NCBI RefSeq assembly: GCF_017168195.1
Contig: NZ_JADNYL010000002.1
Location: 744,001-808,000, forward strand
Length of the DNA stretch: 64,000 bases
Direction: 5' to 3'
DNA from: Thalassotalea sp. G2M2-11
Lineage (GTDB): Bacteria > Pseudomonadota > Gammaproteobacteria > Enterobacterales > Alteromonadaceae
The notes under the pieces are model-generated. The model searched no databases, had not been told where the DNA came from, and saw only the letters and a list, made by a program, of their open reading frames with translations. The position numbers and the translations under genes are program-made. This document shows, piece by piece, positions 44,826 to 54,720 of this stretch (its first letter is position 1; the number at the start of each line of letters is the position of its first letter).

Positions 44826-46838
44826 CTACACTGCTGCCAATAAAGTGTCAAAAATGGTATTAGCAACAGAAATTATACGAGAAGATGCTTGGTAAGCTTG
44901 CTGAAATTTCATCATATTAGCGGCTTCTTCATCTAAGTTAACGCCTGAAGTTGCTTGGTTGCGATTATATGCTTGCGTAAATAAAGCTTGAGCGGTATCT
45001 GCAACTAACTCGGCCGATTTTGCGTTTGAGCCTACACGTGCAGTTGACTTGCCAATATTTTGACCAAAAGTTTCTTTGCCGTTATTCAACACACCTTGTT
45101 CTTGAGTTAATGCCATCATGACGGCATTACCTCCGTTACCAATACCAAAGGCATCATTAATTTCAAATACTTCTGGCGCCAGAGGCCCTTGACCAACGGG
45201 ATCACCACTTAATTCAATTTGAAAAGCCATGGTTGCTGGCGCTGGAGGTAAGTCAACAACTGCCGTGCTACCAAGAGGAAAACTACCTGAGGTGATCGCA
45301 CCAGCAGTGGAAGGCGGATTAGGCGGTGTCACTCCCGCATCATAAATTCGGTAATCATAATTCGCACCATTTTGATAAACATCAATAATCAAACCGCTAT
45401 TGGTCACGTTAACAAAGTTTCGCGCTGCAACAGGGTCATCCATAGTAATGATATTTAATTCACCTGAGCTGACATTGTTTTGTGATGCGGTTGACTCTAT
45501 CGAGGTACTGGCGGCAATACCATCACCTTGTTTCAATGTAACCTGCATTAAAGCAGCACTATTTTCAGTCGGGCGAACAATAAACTTATCACTAATAGCA
45601 GGTGCGCCTGAATCTATCACTAAAGAAAAACCTAGCCCAGTGTCATAGCTATTAGGTGGTGTGAGCACTAAAGTTTGGCTAGTTTGATCGGTTAAGTTGG
45701 TCATCAGATAATTCGTACCATCCCACTCAACTTGAAACTCATCCGTCGGTAATAAAGCAACGTCGGTAACATTAATGCTTGCTTCAAGCGTACCTGTATT
45801 ACTAGAAAACTCAGCGATCCTTCCCTTCATTAAAGCGGGAGTATTAATGTCAGTAAATAAATTCAACCCTTGTTGTTTATTCAGATCTAACCCATCCGCT
45901 TGGCCTTCATTTAAGGTATGTGAAATAGCCATAGCTAAACGATTCATTTCGCTACGTAATTTGGGTAAATGCTCATCTCTAAACTCAAACTTAGCACCTA
46001 ACGCACCTCCCATGGTTGCCGAGTTCAGTGCCACCTTGCCATTTGGGCTGTTTAATTGAAGCTTAGTTTTTAACGGGTCTGGATCGCCTGCTTCAATGGT
46101 TAGGGATAGCGGGGTAATACCTGCTACTAGCGTTGAACCACTACCAATCATGACTGTCATAACCCCATTAGCATCTTCAATGGTATTCACTGTGGTGTAT
46201 TCACCTAGTTCAGAGACTAATTGATCGCGACGATCAAGTAAGTCATTCGGTTGTCCATGAATGGTTAAATCATTATTTTGTAGTATCTGATCATTAATTT
46301 TGGCCAACTCATAAGAAATCTTAGTAATTTTATCAGCCATTAACTGAATTTCACCGTTGGCAGATTTTTCCATTTGATCAATATTTTCGTTTAAGGAACG
46401 AAAATCACTACTTAAGATTTCTGCTTGAGATAATGCAATACTGCGTAGCCCTAAGTCACTTGGGTTATCGGCAATACTGTTCATGGTCTGATAAAATTTA
46501 TCAATGGAATTATTTATCGATGTCCCCGAAAAACTCATCACTTCATTCAATTGGTTTAAATCGATATGTAAACTGTCAGCAAAACCTAAGTTGCCTTGAT
46601 TAAGCAGCTGCTCTTTATAAGAAAATTGATCATAGATACGGGTAATATCTTGAATATAAGTCCCTGAGCCAATAAAATTACCACCACCGCTGTAAATACC
46701 TATGGCTGCATTCTGTTCAGCTCGCTGGCGGTTATATCCTTCGGTATTGACATTAGCGATATTGTGACCAGTCGTCGCTAACTGCTGCTGGGCGGCTAAT
46801 AAACCACTCACCCCAGTTTGATATAAATTAACCGACAT
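44826..46838 (-). CDS. flgK: Hook-associated protein FlgK
   Basis: FlgK (HAP1) is the first hook-filament junction protein. The 670-residue product has the rod/hook N-terminal signature LYQTGVSGLLAAQQQLATTG followed by HNIANVNTEGYNRQRAEQN, and the C-terminal GVNLDEEAANMMKFQQAYQA. The length is at the long end for the family, owing to a variable central domain. ATG at 46838 has AGGAG 8 bases upstream; a GTG nine bases before is an alternative. It sits between flgJ and flgL as usual. Confidence 0.95.
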   Translation of the reverse strand: MSVNLYQTGVSGLLAAQQQLATTGHNIANVNTEGYNRQRAEQNAAIGIYSGGGNFIGSGTYIQDITRIYDQFSYKEQLLNQGNLGFADSLHIDLNQLNEVMSFSGTSINNSIDKFYQTMNSIADNPSDLGLRSIALSQAEILSSDFRSLNENIDQMEKSANGEIQLMADKITKISYELAKINDQILQNNDLTIHGQPNDLLDRRDQLVSELGEYTTVNTIEDANGVMTVMIGSGSTLVAGITPLSLTIEAGDPDPLKTKLQLNSPNGKVALNSATMGGALGAKFEFRDEHLPKLRSEMNRLAMAISHTLNEGQADGLDLNKQQGLNLFTDINTPALMKGRIAEFSSNTGTLEASINVTDVALLPTDEFQVEWDGTNYLMTNLTDQTSQTLVLTPPNSYDTGLGFSLVIDSGAPAISDKFIVRPTENSAALMQVTLKQGDGIAASTSIESTASQNNVSSGELNIITMDDPVAARNFVNVTNSGLIIDVYQNGANYDYRIYDAGVTPPNPPSTAGAITSGSFPLGSTAVVDLPPAPATMAFQIELSGDPVGQGPLAPEVFEINDAFGIGNGGNAVMMALTQEQGVLNNGKETFGQNIGKSTARVGSNAKSAELVADTAQALFTQAYNRNQATSGVNLDEEAANMMKFQQAYQASSRIISVANTIFDTLLAAV

Positions 46839-46910
46839 AACTGACACTCCTACAAATTAAGTCACATTGAAAAACACTGAGTTGTGTTATTTCATGGCCG
46901 TTTAGCCCAT

Positions 46911-47888
46911 TTATTTCACTAAACTGGATACTTTTTGCAGAGTTGCCATGATCTTCTTGGCATAATTTGGATCTGTCGCATATCCAGCACTTTGTAAACC
47001 ATGCAGGAAATGTTCCACATTACGAGATTTTGATAATGCGCCTTGATAACGCTCACTTGAAGAAAGAAATTCAATGTAATCCTTCACGCTGTCACTTAAG
47101 TTTTGATAGACCCTAAACGGTTCTTTCTTCTTCACCATAGCGCCTTGCTGAAACTCTAACGTTTCTTTATGGGTTTTATCACCAGACCAACGACTATCAG
47201 CCTTAATATTGAACAAGTTATTTGAACTCTGTCCATTGGCTGTTTTAATGATTTTTTGCCCCCAGCCTGTTTCTAATGCAGCTTGTGCAATCACTACTTG
47301 AAAAGGTACATTTAACTTGCTTTCCACCAGCTTTGCCGGTTCAGTTAATGCCGTAACAAAGTCTTTTGGCTGTTTAAACTCTGTATCAGAAAGTGAAGAA
47401 GTATTAACTTTAACTTCATCTTTTTGACTCACATAGTCAGGAAATTGACGACGCACAGGTAAGGTTAAGTCAGCACTTTGGTTAGAGCTTTTAACAGCAG
47501 TATTAAGATGAGTATCAGGATTAAAAAGGCTACTCGGGGTAAAATTTTCACTATCTCCACCCAATTGACGAACAATCAGTTCCGATAAACCTAGCGAGCC
47601 GTTATTCGATAGTTCTAGCGCCAATTGCTGATCATGCATATCACGATAAAATTTAGTGGATTGCGAATTGAATGGACTATCTGACTCCAACACATCTTGC
47701 GCACTACGCATACTTTTTAACAGCATTTGCATAAAAATCGCTTCAAATTGCTTCGCTGCTGTTTCTAATGCGGCTTTTTTCTCACCTTTATCGCTGGCAT
47801 TGGACTGTTGGCGAATACTATTGAGGCCATTTAGATCAAGGTAATTTTGTGCTTCATTCATCCGGTTCATCGTCTTCATACCGATCAT
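46911..47888 (-). CDS. flgJ: Rod-capping muramidase FlgJ, dual domain
   Basis: FlgJ scaffolds rod assembly and hydrolyses peptidoglycan to let the rod through. The N-terminal half has the rod-binding domain (KKAALETAAKQFEAIFMQML, SMRSAQDVLESDSPF). The C-terminal half is a glucosaminidase/GH73 domain (PFQVVIAQAALETGWGQK with the catalytic Glu, NNLFNIKADSRWSGD). At 325 residues it is the full dual-domain type. Its ATG lies in the flgI stop (TAATG), so translation is coupled. Confidence 0.94.
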   Translation of the reverse strand: MIGMKTMNRMNEAQNYLDLNGLNSIRQQSNASDKGEKKAALETAAKQFEAIFMQMLLKSMRSAQDVLESDSPFNSQSTKFYRDMHDQQLALELSNNGSLGLSELIVRQLGGDSENFTPSSLFNPDTHLNTAVKSSNQSADLTLPVRRQFPDYVSQKDEVKVNTSSLSDTEFKQPKDFVTALTEPAKLVESKLNVPFQVVIAQAALETGWGQKIIKTANGQSSNNLFNIKADSRWSGDKTHKETLEFQQGAMVKKKEPFRVYQNLSDSVKDYIEFLSSSERYQGALSKSRNVEHFLHGLQSAGYATDPNYAKKIMATLQKVSSLVK

Positions 47889-49003
47889 TAAATGATGATC
47901 AGTTCCCCTCTTAAAGCGCCAGCTTGTTCTAATGCTTCTAGAATCGCCATCACATCACCAGGACCAGCTCCGACATTATTGATAGCCCGCACTAACGTGT
48001 CTAACGTGATACCAGGGTTGAAAACAAACATTCGGTTATCACCTTGATTAACATTCACAATAGATTGCGTGGTTACCGCAGTTTCTCCATCAGCAAAAGC
48101 ATCAGGCTGCGTAACTTCTTGTGTTTCATTAATGGTGACCGTAATACCACCATGAGTAATAGCCGCTGGTAATAAACGCACATCTGAGCCAATCACTATG
48201 GTGCCGGTGCGAGAATTTACAATCACTTTGGCTGCTGGAGAATCAGGTTCAAACTCTAAGTTCTCTAATACCGCTAGAAAGCTCACCCGCTGGCTGGGAT
48301 CTCTAGGTGCTGTCACTTGTACTGACGTATTATCAATCGCATGAGCAATAAAAGTTGCTGGATCGTTAGGGTTAGCAAATTCACTGTTGATTGCTTTTTC
48401 TAACGCTTTAGCAGTGCTAAAATCAGCATTGCGCAAATTAAAGGTAATATGATCGCCTGAGCTAAAAGGCGAATCTACTTCTCGCTCAACAATTGCACCA
48501 TTTGCAATACGGCCGACAGTTGGCGTATTAACGATTATTTTAGAGCCATCAAGCCCCTCGGCTCCTAAACCACTCACTACCACACTGCCCTGTGCAACGG
48601 CATATGCATTACCGTCAATGCCCATTAAGATTGTTTGTAATAATGTGCCACCCCGTAAACTTTGCGCACTTCCCATTGATGAAACGGTTATATCGATGGT
48701 TTGCCCCGGTTTAGCAAATGCGGGTAATTCGGCATGCACGGCAACGGCGGCAACATTTTTAATTTTCGGCTTCAAATTAGTCGGCATGGTGATACCAAAA
48801 TTGCTAAGCATGGTCTTAAAACTTTGCTCGGTAAACGGACTTTGCTCACCTGTGCCAGGCAAACCTACCACTAAGCCATATCCAACTAACTGGTTTGCTC
48901 TCACACCAGCTACATCAGTCAAATCTTTAATTCGCTGGGCGTAACTTGGTAGGTTGATTAGTACCAAAGCTAATATGATAATTTTCACAATTGATGATTT
49001 CAT
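47888..49003 (-). CDS. flgI: Flagellar P-ring protein FlgI
   Basis: FlgI forms the periplasmic bushing around the rod. The 371-residue protein has a Sec signal peptide ([20 protein letters not shown], cleavage after SYA), followed by the family start [20 protein letters not shown] and [11 protein letters not shown]. The C-terminus [20 protein letters not shown] is also diagnostic. ATG at 49003 is chosen, 6 bases after AGGAG, over an ATG six bases earlier. The gene follows flgH by 25 bases. Confidence 0.95.
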   Translation of the reverse strand: MKSSIVKIIILALVLINLPSYAQRIKDLTDVAGVRANQLVGYGLVVGLPGTGEQSPFTEQSFKTMLSNFGITMPTNLKPKIKNVAAVAVHAELPAFAKPGQTIDITVSSMGSAQSLRGGTLLQTILMGIDGNAYAVAQGSVVVSGLGAEGLDGSKIIVNTPTVGRIANGAIVEREVDSPFSSGDHITFNLRNADFSTAKALEKAINSEFANPNDPATFIAHAIDNTSVQVTAPRDPSQRVSFLAVLENLEFEPDSPAAKVIVNSRTGTIVIGSDVRLLPAAITHGGITVTINETQEVTQPDAFADGETAVTTQSIVNVNQGDNRMFVFNPGITLDTLVRAINNVGAGPGDVMAILEALEQAGALRGELIII

Positions 49004-49028
49004 CGTCATCTCCTACAACATGCCAAGG

Positions 49029-49712
49029 TTATAATGGCCACCAAGTACTACTAAAGAATTTCGATAACCAGCCTTGCTCTTGTACTTCAGCAAAAGCACC
49101 TGTGCCTGAATATTGAATACGTGCGTTCGCAACTTTTGATGAAACAATGGTATTACTAGAACTAATATCCTGTGAACGAATGATGCCAGTTAAGCGAATG
49201 TATTCATCCCCATTGTTAAGCGTCATCCATTTTTCACCTCGGATCATCAAATTGCCATTAGGTAATACTCGCAAAACATGTACAGAAATATTACCGCTAA
49301 GGCTGTTACCCTGATTAGTTTTTGAATCCCCTTTAAAATCAGATTCTTGATTCAAGCCAAATTGCAAAGCGTCATTTTTAAACGTCACTGGGGCGCCAGC
49401 TAAACCAGTAATAGGATCGAGTAAGGCACTATTTGCTTTTTTCAATTCCGTTTTGGCATTTTTCTGGGCTTGGGTACTTTCACTTAAAATCACTGAAATG
49501 ATATCTCCCACCCGATGTGCTTTCGAATCAGAGTAGATATTATTAACGTAATTAGGCTTAAATAATGAACCTGTTGGTACTATCGGCTCTTCTTCCATAG
49601 CTGGTAAAATTGGTGCAAATTCAGGATCATCAGGCAATGTTTTGGCCTGCTCAATACTTGCACAACCTGTTAACGTCATCCATGCACATAACAAAATGAT
49701 CAGCGTTTTCAT
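49029..49712 (-). CDS. flgH: Flagellar L-ring lipoprotein FlgH
   Basis: FlgH is the outer-membrane ring of the basal body. The 227-residue product has a lipoprotein signal (MKTLIILLCAWMTLTGCAS, lipobox LTGC) and the family motifs GSLFKPNYVNNIYSDSKAHR, VGDIISVILSESTQAQKNAK and GNLMIRGEKWMTLNNGDEYI. ATG at 49712 has GAGG upstream and starts directly at the signal peptide; a longer frame from 49730 is unlikely. It follows flgG in the usual order. Confidence 0.95.
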   Translation of the reverse strand: MKTLIILLCAWMTLTGCASIEQAKTLPDDPEFAPILPAMEEEPIVPTGSLFKPNYVNNIYSDSKAHRVGDIISVILSESTQAQKNAKTELKKANSALLDPITGLAGAPVTFKNDALQFGLNQESDFKGDSKTNQGNSLSGNISVHVLRVLPNGNLMIRGEKWMTLNNGDEYIRLTGIIRSQDISSSNTIVSSKVANARIQYSGTGAFAEVQEQGWLSKFFSSTWWPL

Positions 49713-49729
49713 ATGACGTACCTCAACCA

Positions 49730-50518
49730 CTATAACTGTTGATTAATGTAACTAAGCATCTGATCAACGGCTGAAATAACTTTTGAGTTCATTTCATAAA
49801 CACGCTGACTTTCGATTAGATTCACTAATTCTTCAGTCGTATTAACATTAGACGTTTCTAATGCCCCTTGTACTAGCATGCCAAAGCCTTCAAGTCCGGG
49901 AACACCCTCTTGCGGCGCACCACTAACTGCGGTTTCAACAAATAAGTTCTGGCCAACGGGCTCTAAACCGGTCGGATTGACAAAGTTTACCGTATTAATT
50001 TGACCGACAACGGCAGGCTCAGGTTGCCCTTGTAAGGTCACAGAGACTTCACCATCTTGTGAGACAGTGATGCTCAGTGCATCTTGTGGAATGGTAATTT
50101 GAGGCTGCATTAAATACCCTGCACCTGGCGTTACCATATTCCCCTCTTCATCCATGGTAAATTGACCGTTACGGGTATAAGATAGCGATCCATCCGGCAT
50201 CTGTACTTGAAAAAAGCCTTCCCCTTGGATCATCAGATCAAGAGAATTATCCGTTGTTATCATATCGCCTTGCGAATGAATTTTTTGCGTAGCAACCACT
50301 TTAGTGCCTGCCCCTAAGGTTAAGCCTGATGGCATTTCTGTATCTTGGGCAGAACGGCCTCCTGGTTGATTGATCGTCTGGTATAACAGGTCTTCAAACA
50401 CCGCTCGGCTCTTTTTAAAGCCCACCGTACTCGCATTTGCTAAGTTATTTGAAATAACCGCAATATCTTTAGTTTGCGCATCTAAGCCTGTTTTACTGAT
50501 CCATAATGCTGGGTTCAT
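49730..50518 (-). CDS. flgG: Distal rod protein FlgG
   Basis: FlgG builds the distal rod. At 262 residues it has the expected length, with the N-terminal rod motif ALWISKTGLDAQTKDIAVIS followed by NNLANASTVGFKKSRAVFED, and the C-terminal LETSNVNTTEELVNLIESQR. A GAGG box precedes the ATG, and the gene is 20 bases after flgF. Confidence 0.96.
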   Translation of the reverse strand: MNPALWISKTGLDAQTKDIAVISNNLANASTVGFKKSRAVFEDLLYQTINQPGGRSAQDTEMPSGLTLGAGTKVVATQKIHSQGDMITTDNSLDLMIQGEGFFQVQMPDGSLSYTRNGQFTMDEEGNMVTPGAGYLMQPQITIPQDALSITVSQDGEVSVTLQGQPEPAVVGQINTVNFVNPTGLEPVGQNLFVETAVSGAPQEGVPGLEGFGMLVQGALETSNVNTTEELVNLIESQRVYEMNSKVISAVDQMLSYINQQL

Positions 50519-50538
50519 ATATCACCTCAATAATTCAT

Positions 50539-51279
50539 TTAGAATGCACGCAATAGCGATGCACTGGCTGAATCAATTTCTTCAGCGGTTTTCATAAGTT
50601 TCAATTGCATTTCAAATTGACGTTGTAGTGTGATCATTTCAGTCATTTCCCCCACAGGATTGACATTGCTTGATTCAAGCATGCCGCTTCGTATTCTGAC
50701 ATTCACATCCACTTCAGGTTGTTCAATTTTTCCCCGAAACAAACCGTCATTACCTCGCTCCAATGTTCGAGTATCTGGGTTAACAAATTTGATCCGCGCG
50801 ATTTCATCTTGAACAGTACTTGGCGCGCCAGCTGGCTGAACCATAATGGTACCATCAGCTGAGATCTGGATATTATTTACTGGTAATGGCAACGTTATTG
50901 GACCGTTATCACCCATGACTAAATCACCACTAGTCGTTTGCAAGTAACCTTCCTCAGTGAGCGATAAATGACCATCTCGTGTATAGCCTTCACTGCCATC
51001 ACGTGCTTGTACCGCCATCATACCTTCACCTTGAATGGCAATATCTAAATCACGGCCAGTGGTCAATAACGCCCCACTGTCAAAGTTTTGGCTAGACTTT
51101 TCAGTCATAGCAAAAACACGTGTTGGTAACCCTTCACCAAATGCTTGCATAGCACGAGCTTGTGCGAGATCAGCTTTAAAGCCCGTGGTTTTCGCGTTCG
51201 CTAAATTATGCGCATTAACCGACAACGCTTTCATGTTCTGTTTAGCGCCACTCATGGCGATGTAGAGCATCTTATCCAT
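50539..51279 (-). CDS. flgF: Proximal rod protein FlgF
   Basis: FlgF is a proximal rod component. The 246-residue product starts MDKMLYIAMSGAKQNMKALS and has VNAHNLANAKTTGFKADLAQ and the C-terminal LESSNVNPVGEMTEMITLQR. ATG at 51279 is preferred over a TTG six bases earlier. It is the first gene of flgFGHIJKL and lies behind a perfect sigma54 promoter, which separates it from flgBCDE. Confidence 0.95.
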   Translation of the reverse strand: MDKMLYIAMSGAKQNMKALSVNAHNLANAKTTGFKADLAQARAMQAFGEGLPTRVFAMTEKSSQNFDSGALLTTGRDLDIAIQGEGMMAVQARDGSEGYTRDGHLSLTEEGYLQTTSGDLVMGDNGPITLPLPVNNIQISADGTIMVQPAGAPSTVQDEIARIKFVNPDTRTLERGNDGLFRGKIEQPEVDVNVRIRSGMLESSNVNPVGEMTEMITLQRQFEMQLKLMKTAEEIDSASASLLRAF

Positions 51280-51317
51280 TATCAATCCAAAATTAATCGA
51301 ATGTTATCGAATATAAA

Positions 51318-51333
51318 TGCAATTACAGTGCCA
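51318..51333 (-). promoter_or_regulatory. Consensus sigma54 promoter of flgFGHIJKL
   Basis: Minus strand TGGCAC-TGTAA-TTGCA is a perfect match to the RpoN consensus TGGCAC-N5-TTGCA, about 40 bases before the flgF ATG. It is the best promoter in the window. Confidence 0.88.
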
Positions 51334-51442
51334 GAGGTAAAATAAGGAGAAAGTTGATTGTACATCGTTGCTCCTCACATCCATGTGATCGCGACATTAC
51401 CTACAAGGATGTAGGTACTTAATTTTTGTCTGGAACATAAAA

Positions 51443-51661
51443 ACTGACCATACATCCTGTACATACACGAAATTATGCTCCTGCAATTTCGACATACCGT
51501 ACATCCTGTACATACACGAAATTATGCTCCTGCAATTTCGATATACCGTACATCCTGTACATACACGAAATTATGCTCCTGCAATTTCGACATACCGTAC
51601 ATCCTGTACATACACGAAATTGTGCTCCTGCAATTTCGATATACCGTACATCCTGTACATA
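51443..51661. repeat. 49-bp tandem repeat array, about 4.4 units
   Basis: A 49-bp unit recurs with starts of its TACATCCTGTACATA segment at 51451, 51500, 51549, 51598 and 51647. Each unit contains a 7-bp inverted repeat (CGAAATT...AATTTCG, 10-base loop) and a short GTAC...GTAC palindrome. Units alternate CGACATACC and CGATATACC, suggesting duplication of a two-unit block. The array ends exactly at the flgE terminator. The same family occurs at 58411-58500. The rest of the 51286-51706 gap holds the flgF promoter and a 7-bp hairpin (ACCTACA/TGTAGGT near 51400-51417). Confidence 0.9.
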
Positions 51662-51663
51662 AA

Positions 51664-51686
51664 AAAGCCCTTCTTAGAAGGGCTTT
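51664..51686 (-). terminator. Terminator after flgE
   Basis: AAAGCCCTTC and GAAGGGCTTT form a 10-bp stem with a 3-base loop, 20 bases past the flgE stop, with a run of T on the minus strand. It isolates flgBCDE from flgF. Confidence 0.85.
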
Positions 51687-51706
51687 GAGAGGAGTAAGAA
51701 ACTCAA

Positions 51707-53080
51707 TTAACGAATTTGTAATATTGTTTGATTCAATTGATTATCAACTTCTAATGCTCGAGAGTTTGCCTGGAAATTTCGCTGTGCAGAAATTAAATCA
51801 ATCAGCTCAGTAGTTAGGTTTACGTTCGACTGCTCTAACGCCGAAGAGTTAATAGTACCATAGGTTCCTGAACCTGCTTCACCCGCTAATGCCTCACCTG
51901 AACTAATGCTTTCCTTCCATGAAGTATTACCTATTTGCGTTAAGCCTTGCTCATTCGCAAAGTTAACTAAAGCAATACGTGAAAGCGGCTCTGACGTACC
52001 GTTACTATAGGTTGCACGAATCAAACCATCAGTACCAATATCAATACCTGTTAATCGACCAACGGCTAATCCATCTTGTTCCAGTGACGTCACTTCAAAG
52101 TTTGAAGCAAACTGAGTAGGTTCATTTGGATTAGGTGCTAATGGATCTAAGTTGAAATCGATTTGTATCGTTTGTGCAGGATCGGCACCATTAGGTAAAT
52201 GGTTAGTAAAGTCACGGGTTACTAGACCTCCTTCGGCTAATGTAGGCTCTTGCGAAACAAAATCACCAGATGTATCAAAAATTAACCGACCTCCAATAAC
52301 CCCCGTCGGAGATAAGGGTCCAGAAACAGTACCACCAACAGGGTTCGTAGTACCGCCAGCCGGATCGACCAAATCAATCGGTTTGCCATCGACACCAGCA
52401 AAAACTAGCCACTCATTTGGATTTGTACTTGGGTTATCTTTGACAAAGTAATAGGTCATCACATGACTATCACCTAATGAATCAAAAATAGTGACAGAGG
52501 TAGAGTGGTTAAACGTTAACGGATCATCAGGATCAAAATTACCCGGTGCATTGGAAATATACGAATCACCGGCAGGTAAGTTCATACGAATATCCACTTC
52601 TGATGTTTTTTGTGGTGCACCGGAAGCAGTTGGAATACGAATAGGTTCAGCTGTTGATAAACTGACAGACGCTGAAGTACCGTCAGCATTGACCGGGAAG
52701 CCTAATAAATGCTCTCCGGCCGAGTTAACCACAAAGTTGCTATCATTAAGCTTAAATTGACCTGCTCGGGTATAGGATGTTTCTAAACTGTCAATTTCAG
52801 GAACAACCGCATAAAAACCATTACCTGTAATCGCCAAATCAAGCGCATTATTAGTAAATTGGATACTGCCTTGTTGAAATTGCTGTGCAACATCAGCCGT
52901 TAATACCCCATCACCCACTTTGGTTTTGCCTGATGCGAGTAATGATGCAGCATATACATCAACAAATTCTGCACGTGACTCTTTAAACCCAGTAGTATTC
53001 ACGTTGGCAATATTATTAGATGTAACATCTAAGTCTTTTTGTGCGGCGTTTAATCCGCTTAATGCGATATTAAATGACAT
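51707..53080 (-). CDS. flgE: Flagellar hook protein FlgE
   Basis: FlgE polymerises into the hook. The 457-residue product has the N-terminal SFNIALSGLNAAQKDLDVTS, NNIANVNTTGFKESRAEFVD, and the C-terminal LEQSNVNLTTELIDLISAQR. The variable middle contains VTIFDSLGDSHVMTYYFVK, also typical. GAGGTGAAG lies before the ATG. It is the last gene of flgB-C-D-E and is followed by a strong terminator, so hook and rod/ring genes are separate units here. Confidence 0.96.
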   Translation of the reverse strand: MSFNIALSGLNAAQKDLDVTSNNIANVNTTGFKESRAEFVDVYAASLLASGKTKVGDGVLTADVAQQFQQGSIQFTNNALDLAITGNGFYAVVPEIDSLETSYTRAGQFKLNDSNFVVNSAGEHLLGFPVNADGTSASVSLSTAEPIRIPTASGAPQKTSEVDIRMNLPAGDSYISNAPGNFDPDDPLTFNHSTSVTIFDSLGDSHVMTYYFVKDNPSTNPNEWLVFAGVDGKPIDLVDPAGGTTNPVGGTVSGPLSPTGVIGGRLIFDTSGDFVSQEPTLAEGGLVTRDFTNHLPNGADPAQTIQIDFNLDPLAPNPNEPTQFASNFEVTSLEQDGLAVGRLTGIDIGTDGLIRATYSNGTSEPLSRIALVNFANEQGLTQIGNTSWKESISSGEALAGEAGSGTYGTINSSALEQSNVNLTTELIDLISAQRNFQANSRALEVDNQLNQTILQIR

Positions 53081-53131
53081 AACTTCACCTCATATAAAAA
53101 TTCTGTAATAACTTTAAACCTAAAAACAAAC

Positions 53132-53821
53132 TCACCCTTCTGAGACTTCAACCACATCAGATAATGCCATTGAACTGCCACCATTTAGGTTTAATAAAAT
53201 ATTGCCACCAGCACCTGCCAGCGTGACACTATCCACCTTCCGGTAGGTCATTGCCTGGAGTTCAGAGGCTTGTCCTCCAACTAAGCCAGCAATTCTAAAT
53301 CGATATGCCCCCTCTGGTGCCGGTTCACCGTCAGACATTTGACCATCCCAAGTAAAGGTAAATTCTCCGGCTTTCACATTACCAACGGGCACGGTTTGAA
53401 TAATCTCACCTGCGGTATTTTCTACATAAATATTGACGTTTGATGCTGCTTCATCTGTGATCAATTTACCTTTGACTTCTTCTCCGCTAGCCATACCAAA
53501 AACATTATCATCAACGAGAACACTACGCCCCACTAACGAAGATGCTTGTAACGCTTGGCTTGACGACATAGACGCAGCAAAACTACTAAATTGTTCATTA
53601 AGTTCAGAGACACCATCTGTAGTAGAGAAAGCTGTCATCTGAGAAATCATCTCATTATTCTCAACAGGTTTTGTTGGGTCTTGGTGTGATAATTCCTTTG
53701 TTAGCAGCGCAAAAAAATCTTCTTGCGTTAACATACCACGGTCATTTTCATCCGCTTTTTTGTAATCTTCTTTCTGCCAACGCATGTTTTCTAATGGGCT
53801 TCCGCCAGTTACCGATTCCAT
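53132..53821 (-). CDS. flgD: Hook assembly scaffold FlgD
   Basis: FlgD caps the growing hook. The 229-residue protein has the N-terminal LTQEDFFALLTKELSHQDPT and ENNEMISQMTAFSTTDGVSE and a C-terminal FlgD Ig-like/tudor region (GEFTFTWDGQMSDGEPAPEG). ATG at 53821 is 5 bases after AGGAG; the GTG six bases before overlaps that box. It lies between flgC and flgE. Confidence 0.94.
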   Translation of the reverse strand: MESVTGGSPLENMRWQKEDYKKADENDRGMLTQEDFFALLTKELSHQDPTKPVENNEMISQMTAFSTTDGVSELNEQFSSFAASMSSSQALQASSLVGRSVLVDDNVFGMASGEEVKGKLITDEAASNVNIYVENTAGEIIQTVPVGNVKAGEFTFTWDGQMSDGEPAPEGAYRFRIAGLVGGQASELQAMTYRKVDSVTLAGAGGNILLNLNGGSSMALSDVVEVSEG

Positions 53822-53836
53822 AATCACTCCTAGCTA

Positions 53837-54256
53837 CTAACTACGACCTAACATTAAGGTTTTATTCAGCATGTTTTTTGCTGACTCGGCTAATTGAATG
53901 TTAGTTTGATACGATCGTGATGCCGAAATCATATTGGTCATCTCTTCAATCACATTGACATTCGGTTTATAAATATAGCCATTGCTATCTGCCATAGGAT
54001 GCTGAGGCGCATATTCCACATTCAATGGTGCCTCGCTTTCCACAACACCTAACACTTTGACACCAACAGACTCTTCTTGCCCAGCGGCAGCTTTTTGCAT
54101 CTCTGCGGCAAAAACTGGATGCCGAGCACGATATGTTTGATCAACACTGCTACTTACACTGTCAGCATTTGCAATGTTACTCGCCGTTGTATTTAATCGT
54201 ACTGACTGAGCACTCATGCCCGTCGCCGATATATCAAAAACGTTAAATAAGCTCAT
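53837..54256 (-). CDS. flgC: Proximal rod protein FlgC
   Basis: FlgC is a proximal rod subunit. The 139-residue product has MSLFNVFDISATGMSAQSVR, LNTTASNIANADSVSSSVDQ and YKPNVNVIEEMTNMISASRS, all family signatures. Its ATG shares bases with the flgB stop (TAATG). The length is normal. Confidence 0.95.
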   Translation of the reverse strand: MSLFNVFDISATGMSAQSVRLNTTASNIANADSVSSSVDQTYRARHPVFAAEMQKAAAGQEESVGVKVLGVVESEAPLNVEYAPQHPMADSNGYIYKPNVNVIEEMTNMISASRSYQTNIQLAESAKNMLNKTLMLGRS

Positions 54257-54657
54257 TATCCTTTACCTCCAGTGATAGCTTTTCTCAGCCCTTTAATTTT
54301 ACTGTCAAGAAACCGAATACTTGCTTGATAGTGTAGTGAGTTTTCTAGATACAAGTTTCGTTCCATTTGTACATCAACTGTATTACCATCACCTGTATCT
54401 GGTTGATTTGGAATGCGAAAATCAACACTATTGTTCATTTCGGTACGCACATCCAAGTGTTTTTCATGCGTTCGGGTCATGCCGGCTTGCTGTTTACTTG
54501 CCGCTTGGGCAAGCGCTGCCTTAAAATCCATGCCCTTCGCTTTATACCCAGGCGTGTCTGCATTTGCGATATTTGCAGAGATCACTTCTGCGTTCTGTGC
54601 GCGTATCTGTAAACTTTGCGGGAGAATACCGAATGCTTTATCGAAACTAATGGCCAT
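54256..54657 (-). CDS. flgB: Proximal rod protein FlgB
   Basis: FlgB is a proximal rod subunit. The protein starts MAISFDKAFGILPQSLQIRA and has NIANADTPGYKAKGMDFKAA and the C-terminal MERNLYLENSLHYQASIRFL. ATG at 54657 lies 7 bases after GGAGG (133 residues); an upstream in-frame ATG at 54693 lacks a ribosome site. It heads flgBCDE, with a degenerate sigma54 site just upstream and cheR beyond it. Confidence 0.95.
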   Translation of the reverse strand: MAISFDKAFGILPQSLQIRAQNAEVISANIANADTPGYKAKGMDFKAALAQAASKQQAGMTRTHEKHLDVRTEMNNSVDFRIPNQPDTGDGNTVDVQMERNLYLENSLHYQASIRFLDSKIKGLRKAITGGKG

Positions 54658-54688
54658 GAGGCTACCTCCAATTCTATGGAAGTAACCA

Positions 54689-54704
54689 TTCAATTTTTAT
54701 GCCA
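54689..54704 (-). promoter_or_regulatory. Degenerate sigma54-like site before flgB
   Basis: Minus strand TGGCAT-AAAAA-TTGAA has a good -24 box and correct spacing, but GA replaces the usually invariant GC at -12. It is rightly placed between cheR and flgB, so flgBCDE may use a weak RpoN promoter or be read from cheV-cheR. Confidence 0.4.
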
Positions 54705-54720
54705 ATAATAAAAAGATGTG

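Noticed and set aside
51443-51661. CRISPR array
   Set aside because: The 49-bp units are directly contiguous with no unique spacers, there are no cas genes nearby, and a related pair sits beside another terminator.
51475-51813. Plus-strand 112-residue frame rich in HTVHPVH-type repeats
   Set aside because: It is produced by translation of the 49-bp non-coding repeats and then runs antisense into flgE; there is no ribosome site.
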